A stretch of 64,000 bases of DNA from Legionella cardiaca (lineage in GTDB: Bacteria > Pseudomonadota > Gammaproteobacteria > Legionellales > Legionellaceae): the NCBI RefSeq assembly GCF_029026145.1, contig NZ_CP119078.1:1503001-1567000 (forward strand), read 5' to 3'. The position numbers and the translations under genes were made by a program. This document shows, piece after piece, positions 19,158 to 26,828 of the stretch. The first letter of the stretch is position 1. Every line of letters starts with the position of its first letter. Below the pieces are notes generated by a model. The model was not told the origin of the DNA and ran no database searches. It saw nothing but the letters and a program-made list of their open reading frames with translations.

Positions 19158-20086
19158 TTTCCTGCTTCCTTAATACTTCTTAGCCCCCGAACAGGAATAT
19201 CAATATCATAAATATAGTGTTGAATAATTTGCTTTGCCTGCTCGCTGGTTAAGGGTTTGGTGAGCGCCCCCTCCATGAAATAATCGACACAATCGTATTT
19301 CACAATGTCTGCTTCAAATCCCGTTAATGCAATAATGGGCACACGATAACCGGAATCTTTTTCCTTTTTTCTGATTTCCTTTGATACAACATAGCCAGAA
19401 GTACCTTCTAAGCCTATATCCATGAAGATAAGGTCATATTTTCCGGGTTCAAACAAGTTAATCGCTCTATCACCCGAATCAGCTACATCAACATGGCAAT
19501 CCAATTGCATCAATAGTGCTTGAGTGGCTTTTTGTGCAATAGAATTATCTTCTACCATTAAAATTTTAGGAATTTTTTTTTCATTAGCAAAATTTGTAAT
19601 TTTGGGTGAAGATTGGAGTTTTACATTCTCCCCTTGCAACTGTTGTTTTACTTTGCTTAATTGTTCCTCTAAGCGCTTATGCTCTGTGACATCAGTTAAT
19701 ATTACCAGCAAGCCCTCAATGGTCTTATTTTTATCCAAGAGTGGTATTCTTGTTGATAAATAATAAGTCACCTCTTCGCCATTAATAACTGGAGCTTCTT
19801 CAACGTTATAGCTGGGTTCGCTGGAGAGCAACGCATTGATATCATCGCGCTTAAACAGCTGAGTACGCTCTTCAGACCATGGAAAATGATGAGTGATTTC
19901 TTTATAAGTTTTGTCGACTAAATCCTCAAGCCGATTAAAACCCAAAAGTTTTAAAAAATTATTATTAGCGCCCACAAATGTGCAATTTTTGTCTACAATG
20001 TAAAGAAGATTTGGCATGGCCTCAAGAATATCTTTAAAATATTGATAGATAATTTTAGGCTCATCCTTGTTTAGTGCGTGTGACAT
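19154..20086 (-). CDS. PAS-receiver protein without a kinase domain
   Basis: The 310-residue product has a PAS domain (about 20-140, ending ILTDVTEHKRLEEQL), a short coiled coil and a receiver domain (about 180-295) with MVEDNS, phospho-acceptor Asp in LIFMDIGLEGTSG, ALTG and LTKP. There is no kinase or output domain. GGAGAG eight bases before ATG 20086 decides this start over an in-frame ATG at 20113. It converges on the PAS-receiver-HPt gene with a 4-base overlap; the two may share one unknown kinase. Confidence 0.82.
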   Translation of the reverse strand: MSHALNKDEPKIIYQYFKDILEAMPNLLYIVDKNCTFVGANNNFLKLLGFNRLEDLVDKTYKEITHHFPWSEERTQLFKRDDINALLSSEPSYNVEEAPVINGEEVTYYLSTRIPLLDKNKTIEGLLVILTDVTEHKRLEEQLSKVKQQLQGENVKLQSSPKITNFANEKKIPKILMVEDNSIAQKATQALLMQLDCHVDVADSGDRAINLFEPGKYDLIFMDIGLEGTSGYVVSKEIRKKEKDSGYRVPIIALTGFEADIVKYDCVDYFMEGALTKPLTSEQAKQIIQHYIYDIDIPVRGLRSIKEAGN

Positions 20087-20241
20087 AACTCTCACTCTCC
20101 CAAGTTTACGCATATGCTTCTAAAGTATAGTACATAGATGAGTAACACGTTCGTGTAAAACAATGCATAAAAAGGGCCAGTAACGATATCATCTCACCGC
20201 TAAGCAGACTATAATCATGCTTTTTAATTACCAGAATTTAA

Positions 20242-21243
20242 ATGATATTTTTTAAGCCCTTAACTAACCAAGATATATCCATTTTGCACGCCTGGCTTCA
20301 GCTTCCACATGTTCAAGAGTTCTGGGATGACGGTCATCGTAAATTGAGGCAAGTCAAACAACATTATTTAAAATATGATAATGTTATACGTTTTATTGTG
20401 ATGATTGGCGGAGAACCCGTAGGCTATATACAGCGATATCCTGTCGAAAAAAACCATCCCTTCTGGAAATACACTCAATGCTTTCCCAGTATGGGTATTG
20501 ATTTATTTATTGGAAACTTAACTTTCCTAGGTAAAGGATGGTCATCAAAGATTCTCAGTTGTTTCATCAAGCAATATTGTGCTATGGCTGCAGAGATTAT
20601 CGTTGATCCTGAAACAACCAATTTTAAAGCAATCCGCAGCTATCATCGCCTTGGTTTTCAGAATCTTGTAGAAATCACCGCGAATAAAAAGAAATATCAA
20701 TTAATGGCTCTTGAGCGTCAAATGGAGCACCCTAACCGAATTATGATTATTGGCAAACCTGGAAGCGGCAAATCAACCTTTGCCCTTACTTTAAAAAGAA
20801 AACTTGGATTACCAGTGTTTCACTTAGATAAATTTTTCTTTACTGCCAATTGGGTTGAGAGAAATCATGATGAGTTCCTATCTATCCAAAAGGCATTGAT
20901 TGCCAAAACATTCTGGATTATCGATGGTAATTCAACTCAATCTTTTGAATTACGCTATCGTGAAACCGATTTATGTCTCTACTTTAATTTTCCTCGTTGG
21001 CTATGTTATTGGCGTATTTTCAAGCGATTCTTTAAAAGAAACGTCAGCATTGATGACAGGCCTTCTGGCTGTAACAATACAATCCGTTGGTCTCTATTAA
21101 AATACCTGTGGAATTATGAAACCAGGGTTAGCTCCATATTAAAAAAATTACGTGAACAGTACACTCATGTTAATTTTATTGAATTACGTTCAAAGAAAGA
21201 TTTATTAGCGCTTGAAAAATATATACTCATGCTAGAAAAGTAA
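20242..21243 (+). CDS. Fusion of a GNAT acetyltransferase and a FlaR-like P-loop kinase
   Basis: One open frame of 333 residues joins two domains. Residues 1-155 look like an AAC(6')-type GNAT acetyltransferase: LQLPHVQEFW, GYIQRYP, GIDLFIG, and IIVDPETTNFKAIRSYHRLGF, the usual acetyl-CoA-site and C-terminal pattern. Residues 160-333 start with a Walker A (IGKPGSGKSTFA) and continue as in the 'DNA topology modulation protein FlaR' P-loop family (LDKFFFTANWV, WIIDGN). I see no frameshift. Acetylation of an aminoglycoside or other amine is plausible for the first half; the second half's substrate is unknown. No good ribosome site is visible. Confidence 0.78.
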   Translation: MIFFKPLTNQDISILHAWLQLPHVQEFWDDGHRKLRQVKQHYLKYDNVIRFIVMIGGEPVGYIQRYPVEKNHPFWKYTQCFPSMGIDLFIGNLTFLGKGWSSKILSCFIKQYCAMAAEIIVDPETTNFKAIRSYHRLGFQNLVEITANKKKYQLMALERQMEHPNRIMIIGKPGSGKSTFALTLKRKLGLPVFHLDKFFFTANWVERNHDEFLSIQKALIAKTFWIIDGNSTQSFELRYRETDLCLYFNFPRWLCYWRIFKRFFKRNVSIDDRPSGCNNTIRWSLLKYLWNYETRVSSILKKLREQYTHVNFIELRSKKDLLALEKYILMLEK

Positions 21244-21364
21244 ATGATTTTGTCTATATCATTAACAAGAATATTTTGAAATAATATAGGGCTAAATTTA
21301 GCTTTTAAAAGATAGAATTACCACCTATTCTTAACAGAAAATAATTAACTTGGCTGCAGAAACA

Positions 21365-22060
21365 ATGTCAAATACCAACGTCAGAAAAATACCATCAACC
21401 TTTGCTAAATTTCTCGAAAAAATAGATGATAGTTATCGTCAACGTATGCACATGATTTCTTTATTTGACAAAACGCGAACGAGCAAGCTTAGTGACGGTA
21501 AAAAAAATTTCTTTGCGGGGGTTTTTTACCATCTTCGCGGTCACTTTATTGAGTTTATGTGGTATGTGGCAAACTTTTCTAATGATGAGTATACAAAGAA
21601 AATTATTCTTGAAAATATTCATGAAGAATTGGGCCCTGGCACGCGTTTTTCTCATGAAAAACTCTATGAAAATTTTGCTAAAGAATGCCAAGTAGATATT
21701 CATGATGAGATTGTAAATGAAACTCACTATCTACCGTTTGCTAAAGAATTTAATAAAGGGCATTTACGTTGGCTTGCCACACATGATGCAGATGAACGTC
21801 TTGCTACCTTTGCTGCTTATGAGCGATTAGATAATATTGATTATCATTACTTAACAGGATTTGCACAGTCTTTGAATCTCTCTTCATCCGCCTCTGCTTT
21901 TTTTCATGTACATATGCATGTTGAACATTTTGAATCAACAATAGGGAAATTAGCACCTATTTGGGAACATTCTGAAGATAAGGTTAAAAACTCGTTTAAT
22001 TTTATTTACTCGCATCAATTAAAAATGTGGGAGGACTTTTCTGATATTATTTTTGCATAA
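21365..22060 (+). CDS. Heme-oxygenase-like, probable iron-dependent oxidase
   Basis: This all-helical 231-residue protein resembles the TenA/PqqC/heme-oxygenase-like superfamily, especially the iron-containing redox enzymes (CADD, UndA and BesC relatives). Possible metal ligands lie where the family has them: ILENIHEELG (Glu 83, 87), RFSHEKLY (His 97), AAYERLDN (Glu 153) and HVHMHVEHFE (His 181-188). Members bind one or two irons and oxidise amino acids, fatty acids or PABA precursors; no substrate can be named here. ATG 21365 is preferred to a TTG at 21350. It converges on the sensor kinase gene with 28 bases between. Confidence 0.7.
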   Translation: MSNTNVRKIPSTFAKFLEKIDDSYRQRMHMISLFDKTRTSKLSDGKKNFFAGVFYHLRGHFIEFMWYVANFSNDEYTKKIILENIHEELGPGTRFSHEKLYENFAKECQVDIHDEIVNETHYLPFAKEFNKGHLRWLATHDADERLATFAAYERLDNIDYHYLTGFAQSLNLSSSASAFFHVHMHVEHFESTIGKLAPIWEHSEDKVKNSFNFIYSHQLKMWEDFSDIIFA

Positions 22061-22088
22061 AGAGTGTTGTTTACATTTGAGGGCAAGC

Positions 22089-23345
22089 CTAATCAACTTT
22101 AGGAAATTTCAAAATAAAATGCGCATACTCATTAGGCTTTCCCTTACAAAATATATCGCCGCCCGCAGCAGTCATCAATAATTTGCAATATGCTAGTCCT
22201 ACCCCTGTTCCTCCCTTACGACTTGAATAAAAACTTTCAAAAATTTTTTCGGGATTTTTAATGCCCTTAGCCGTATCCTTAATATGCAAATAATTAAAAT
22301 CATCCTTTTCCTCACCAGTAACGAGCCAAATAGTAATCTCGCCTTTTCCAATTTCATCGATAAAATCCAAGCTATTTTTTAATAGATTCCAGATTAAATT
22401 TTTGAAGGCTACTTCCTCAATCCATATGGAAAAATTTGTTTCCAAATTCAAATGAATTAATTCTTTTTGTCCTTTTTTTAAAGGATATTCCTCCAAAGCT
22501 CTTTCCAATAACTCTTTAATCGGTAAGATTAAAAAATCTTTAGTATCGAATTTATCACGCTGAATATTATTTAATTGCATGCTAATTAATTGATTACTCA
22601 TTTCAATACCACGAGTGATCTTATGAAGACTTTCCTTCAGATGCTTACGTACTTTAGGATTTTTAAGTTTTTCAACAAACATTTCCTGTAATTCTGCCTG
22701 CAAATGAATACTCGCTAGTGGTGTGCGCAGGTCGTGGGCGATACTACCGGCTAATAAACGCATTCCTGAAATTTTTCCTTCCTGAATTAACTCCCTGTCT
22801 CGTGCAAACAAGGCACCAATAATTGCTGCAGCAGCAAAGGTAATAATCAGACTATAAATTGAGACATTTCCGGGCAGATAAACCACTGTATTGCCCATTA
22901 AATAAAAATAACTGATAAACGCTAACCCTACTCCTAAAAATAAGAGAATCAGAGCATTAAGAGCGCTGGTTACTAAAAGCAAAAAGAAAATGGCAGAGAC
23001 ACAATTCATTAACCATAAAGTTGAACCATGATTAAGCAAGGTTAAGTAGGTGAAAAAAAACGGCAAACAAAATAATAAAGTGATATACCAAAGAAATGGC
23101 AATATTTTAAGTATTCGTCCAGGCCAAAATTGGTGTGTTGCCAATAGCGCACAAAGAGCAGTTGCTATGATTCGAAGCACAAACTCTTCGCTGACTTGAA
23201 ATATCTCAAATTTCCACAGTACACCAAATAAAGGGAAATTGATCATCATAACGATGGCAAATAAAGTAATTTGATGGCTTGCTTCTTCCGTCTGCTTTGC
23301 TAAATACAAATAAATAAAAAGCAGAGTTCTTTTAAGTGCCCTCAT
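22089..23345 (-). CDS. Sensor histidine kinase, LqsS/CqsS-like
   Basis: The 418-residue protein has about six membrane helices in its first 180 residues, then a kinase core: H box SIAHDLRTPLASIH, N box NLLKNSLDF and a C-terminal SRKGGTGVGLAYCKLLM. The membrane part (WKFEIF, HQFWPGRILKILPFLWY, LPFFFTYLTLLNHGSTLWLMN) resembles CqsS of Vibrio and the LqsS/LqsT sensors of Legionella, which respond to alpha-hydroxyketone autoinducers. There is no receiver domain. No lqsA or lqsR lies nearby, so it is an orphan like LqsT. The ligand assignment rests on remembered family patterns and needs an alignment. Confidence 0.7.
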   Translation of the reverse strand: MRALKRTLLFIYLYLAKQTEEASHQITLFAIVMMINFPLFGVLWKFEIFQVSEEFVLRIIATALCALLATHQFWPGRILKILPFLWYITLLFCLPFFFTYLTLLNHGSTLWLMNCVSAIFFLLLVTSALNALILLFLGVGLAFISYFYLMGNTVVYLPGNVSIYSLIITFAAAAIIGALFARDRELIQEGKISGMRLLAGSIAHDLRTPLASIHLQAELQEMFVEKLKNPKVRKHLKESLHKITRGIEMSNQLISMQLNNIQRDKFDTKDFLILPIKELLERALEEYPLKKGQKELIHLNLETNFSIWIEEVAFKNLIWNLLKNSLDFIDEIGKGEITIWLVTGEEKDDFNYLHIKDTAKGIKNPEKIFESFYSSRKGGTGVGLAYCKLLMTAAGGDIFCKGKPNEYAHFILKFPKVD

Positions 23346-23404
23346 ATTTTTGTTTTATTCATAATAAATTATGAATCCTTATCACTTATTTTTATGCTAA
23401 ATTA

Positions 23405-24208
23405 CTATGCGACTTCACCAGTATACCATTTATGTGTTTCACTTCTTGGTAAAGCTTTCACCCCATGACCATCAATGAACGCGACAATCGCCCATCTTGC
23501 GTAGGGTTTACCAATCAGGGTTTCATCCAACTGAATTACATCGTGCCATCCTGCTGACAATTCCTCGGTTTCAATTACCTGTGCAAAATTACTTGAAAGC
23601 ATGAAAATTGCATGTCCCTCTCTATGCTCAACGAGTTTTAAGTTATCAGGACAGCTCCCAATCCTCAAGCCTGGTGAGCTTTCAGCAATAGCCAACGTAA
23701 AGGAACCTGCATCAAAATGCGGCTTTGCAAGATATTTTCCCGACTCTTGCCAGTCATATTTTAAGAACCTTAAAAGAAGATGTGCATGCTCAGTATCAAA
23801 TACCTTTTTAACCACCCCAGGAAATTTTTCCTCTAGTGTGTGTAAAATATTGTACACGGTCTTATACGCTAAATCCCATATTGGTTTAGCCTTGGAGACA
23901 AAATCAAAAACGACAGCGTTTTCATTAAGAAAATCTCTATATTTCTCAAATAATGCAGGATGAAAGTGAAAAAAATCTTTTGAATCATTATAAATATGCT
24001 CACCAGCATTACGATGCTTAAATCCTACATCTCCTCGTCGATGCAATGGGGCAATCGAAAAATCAATGTGATTTTTAACAGAATCAGGCTCCTCTAAAAA
24101 TTTAAAAAAAGCAGTGACGGCATTGGTCAGGACGCTTGTTTCCATTAAAAAAGGTACCTGTACATAACTTTGTTTTTGTAAAGTTTGAAAAATCAATTCA
24201 GTTGTCAT
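23405..24208 (-). CDS. Fe(II)-dependent oxygenase, isopenicillin N synthase-like
   Basis: The 267-residue protein has the facial triad of Fe(II)/2-oxoglutarate or IPNS-type oxygenases: KPHFDAG (His 164, Asp 166) and AGWHDV (His 222), with Arg 238 in ARWAIVAF placed to bind the co-substrate. GLRIGS and a double-stranded beta-helix pattern surround them. AGGA six bases before ATG 24208 supports this start. The substrate is unknown. It lies 60 bases upstream of the sensor kinase on the same strand, so the two could be cotranscribed. Confidence 0.7.
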   Translation of the reverse strand: MTTELIFQTLQKQSYVQVPFLMETSVLTNAVTAFFKFLEEPDSVKNHIDFSIAPLHRRGDVGFKHRNAGEHIYNDSKDFFHFHPALFEKYRDFLNENAVVFDFVSKAKPIWDLAYKTVYNILHTLEEKFPGVVKKVFDTEHAHLLLRFLKYDWQESGKYLAKPHFDAGSFTLAIAESSPGLRIGSCPDNLKLVEHREGHAIFMLSSNFAQVIETEELSAGWHDVIQLDETLIGKPYARWAIVAFIDGHGVKALPRSETHKWYTGEVA

Positions 24209-24332
24209 GAGGCGTCCTAATTCTAAAAAAAAGTAACATACCTGAGCTAATAATAGCAAAAACAGGCACTGAAGCTAGACAACTAAAAGTAGTCTGAATG
24301 ATTATTACTTAAGTATGCTTATTACATTTTTT

Positions 24333-26600
24333 TTAATATAGGTTTTGAGTAATCAACTTCATATTTTTTTGTGTAAGAGAATCAATAAAGGCCAGCTCGT
24401 CTTTTAAGCCTGTTGCCAACTCTTTCTCAATAAATGCATGGTGTGAATCACAAACAGCTTTAGTTTCTTTGATTAAAGTCGCCGCATCTGCGTAATTTTC
24501 TTGTATTTTATTTACAGCACCTTTAATAAGGTTAAACAATATTTTCTTTTTAGACACAGTTGCTAATTGACTATTCATTAGTACTGGTGTTGCAATAAAA
24601 AACGCTTTTGATATTCGATCTAATTTACGATAAAGCACTACTATGTTAGCAATTAGCTCTGCTGCGATGGGGTTATCAGGAGAGGGGCTAGAGAGAGAAT
24701 GTGCCAATAAAGCATCCTTATATTTTTTTAAAGCCATCGTCGATTCGCCCTTTGAAAAATAACTTATGCCTTCTTGTCTTAACTCGTTATAACCACCTAG
24801 GGTATCTCGGATTTTTTTAAGCTCCGCCTTTAAGTGAGGAGATAAATTTTTATCAATAAATTCTTTATGTTTTAAATAAAAAATAGCGGCTTTTCTGGTA
24901 AATTTTTTTCCGTCGGCACCACTCATAGCGCTTAAACTCGCAATAAATGTTTTCAGCGTATTGAAGATTATTTTCTTTTTAAATTTCAATGAAGAGTCTA
25001 AATCTGTAATTAATACCTGTTCCGCTAATTCAAGTGCCTCTTTTCCTTGATGTAATTTCCGATAGGTCAAAATCATGTTTGAATAAAGTTTGATGATCTC
25101 TTGCCTATCTCTAGCTTCATGTTCATACAGATTCAATGCTTCTTTATAAGCGACTAAGGCTAAATCAAATTCATTTTTTTGATAACGTTGATTCCCTAAG
25201 GCTTTAAAATAAAGTGGTAGATTTGTTAACCTTGACTGAGCATCTAGTTGTTCCAGTTCGTAGGTGGAAGACAACTCCCTTTTAGCTGTGCTAAACGCCT
25301 CTTTTACTTTTCGTAAAGTCTCACGGAATGCGGCAGCTGTGAAGTTTCCTTCCAACAAGGAGTTCTGAAGAGTGTCTACAGCATCTTGATAAGCAATAAG
25401 GATATTAATTTCTTTTAATCGCTCTTGCAGCACAGCAAGCTCTGGCTGCATAGAACAAGCCAATTCATAATAAGTTTTTGCATCACGTAACCATCGGCGA
25501 AAATATTTTTTTCGTTCGTGATAATGCTCAGCAATAGCACTTCGATGCTTCTCTAGAGCTTTCCCCATATTTTCTTCATAGCCTACCCCATCAAATTGTA
25601 CAATCTCTCCATTAGAAATCGTTAAAAAATTCATTAGGATATCAATGCGCTTAAATCCACCTTCTAAGCCATGAGCGAGAAAATAATTAGGTTCAATTTG
25701 CGCATCACCCAGCGCAATCAAACAAAAATCATCGCCTACTTTATAAAAAAAATGATCAAGTTGCTTTGGATCGACCTGAAAGCTAGTTAGTCTAGGCTTG
25801 GATTTATATTTTTTTGAAGGTGGCAATAATTCAAAGCTAATAGCAGAATCACCTGTAAGACATTCAAGCACTGTTTGCAGCCACTCAGCCCTCTGTTCCG
25901 CTAAGAGATTATCTGGGGCCTCAGTATAAAAACATACCTTATCTTTTTCAAAATGAATGTTATAACAACAGGGAAATCCCAGTTCACGCCAACCATATCC
26001 ACGTAAGCGCTCCATCGCCTTTGCAAACTCTAAGGGTGTTTTTCCACTAAGCCCAAACTCATCGTTAAACTCAATTAGATCCGCTTTTTTTGCATTCTTG
26101 GCATCCATTTTCACATAAGCGAGTAAATGATTTTTGACAACTACTTCACTAGAGATAGGAGACAGTTGAAACGGTTTCATTGTTGTATCTTTTGCTTCTT
26201 CATTGATTTTGTTAACTAATTCTCTCTTTGAACCAGTACAATCAAAAACATAATCACAAGTGAGTGTTTGGACATTATTTCCTTTACTAATGACAACAGC
26301 TTTTGACTTGTTGTCAAAACGAAGAAATGAAGCATTTTCAAAGGTAATACCCAATGATTTCGCATACGAGTAAAGTGTTCGTTCAATATCTTTAATATGC
26401 GTTGTTTTTTTCTCATCGAAGATTAAAGGTACACCAAGTCCTTTTTCAGCTTTTTTAAAAACGGAATGATTAATGTGTCCTGGTCTAACATATTCTCCGG
26501 CACGTGGATCAATAACGACGATGTCTTTAACACCCGCTAACTTTAATTTTATGGCTGTATAAAGACCACTAGGCCCAGCGCCAATAATGACAGTACTCAT
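24333..26600 (-). CDS. FAD-dependent monooxygenase-like domain fused to TPR-like repeats, candidate effector (copy A)
   Basis: This 755-residue protein starts with an FAD-binding Rossmann fold (VIIGAGPSGLYTAIKLKLAG, then IDPRAGEYVRPGH) and has VFDCTGSKREL near 120 and LIALGDAQIEPNYFLAHG near 295-310, the GD motif of group A flavin monooxygenases. Residues about 400-755 are helical with TPR-like units, such as LGNQRYQKNEFDLALVAYKE and a second set near 625-700. The partner of this fusion in the window is the paralogue at 26829. No signal peptide or membrane segment is seen. A PmrA-like box lies 50 bases upstream of the ATG, which suggests control with Dot/Icm effectors. The substrate, perhaps a host protein or small molecule, is unknown. 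Confidence 0.78.
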   Translation of the reverse strand: MSTVIIGAGPSGLYTAIKLKLAGVKDIVVIDPRAGEYVRPGHINHSVFKKAEKGLGVPLIFDEKKTTHIKDIERTLYSYAKSLGITFENASFLRFDNKSKAVVISKGNNVQTLTCDYVFDCTGSKRELVNKINEEAKDTTMKPFQLSPISSEVVVKNHLLAYVKMDAKNAKKADLIEFNDEFGLSGKTPLEFAKAMERLRGYGWRELGFPCCYNIHFEKDKVCFYTEAPDNLLAEQRAEWLQTVLECLTGDSAISFELLPPSKKYKSKPRLTSFQVDPKQLDHFFYKVGDDFCLIALGDAQIEPNYFLAHGLEGGFKRIDILMNFLTISNGEIVQFDGVGYEENMGKALEKHRSAIAEHYHERKKYFRRWLRDAKTYYELACSMQPELAVLQERLKEINILIAYQDAVDTLQNSLLEGNFTAAAFRETLRKVKEAFSTAKRELSSTYELEQLDAQSRLTNLPLYFKALGNQRYQKNEFDLALVAYKEALNLYEHEARDRQEIIKLYSNMILTYRKLHQGKEALELAEQVLITDLDSSLKFKKKIIFNTLKTFIASLSAMSGADGKKFTRKAAIFYLKHKEFIDKNLSPHLKAELKKIRDTLGGYNELRQEGISYFSKGESTMALKKYKDALLAHSLSSPSPDNPIAAELIANIVVLYRKLDRISKAFFIATPVLMNSQLATVSKKKILFNLIKGAVNKIQENYADAATLIKETKAVCDSHHAFIEKELATGLKDELAFIDSLTQKNMKLITQNLY

Positions 26601-26646
26601 AAGTTTAATAATTCGGCATTACAAAGGTATGCTACTTTAATAGAGG

Positions 26647-26666
26647 GAGATTAAGAAAATATTAAC
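26647..26666 (-). promoter_or_regulatory. PmrA-like box upstream of the FAD/TPR gene
   Basis: On the minus strand GTTAATATT, two bases, then CTTAATCTC form direct repeats with an 11-base period. The published Legionella PmrA element is cTTAATatT-N2-cTTAATatT; the first half matches eight of nine positions and the second its CTTAAT core. It lies 47-66 bases before the ATG at 26600, a normal distance for an activator site. Confidence 0.55.
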
Positions 26667-26828
26667 CAAACTGAAAATTTAATATACTTTTTTTCACAGA
26701 TCAAAATATAGCCAGGTTCTAGTTATAATTACCAGAATTGTTGACTTAAGAATCTCCTGTGTTTGCTTTATTCCCTCAAATGACTACGTAGCGCGGTTTA
26801 TACCTGGATTCATGAACGCCTCGTTTAA

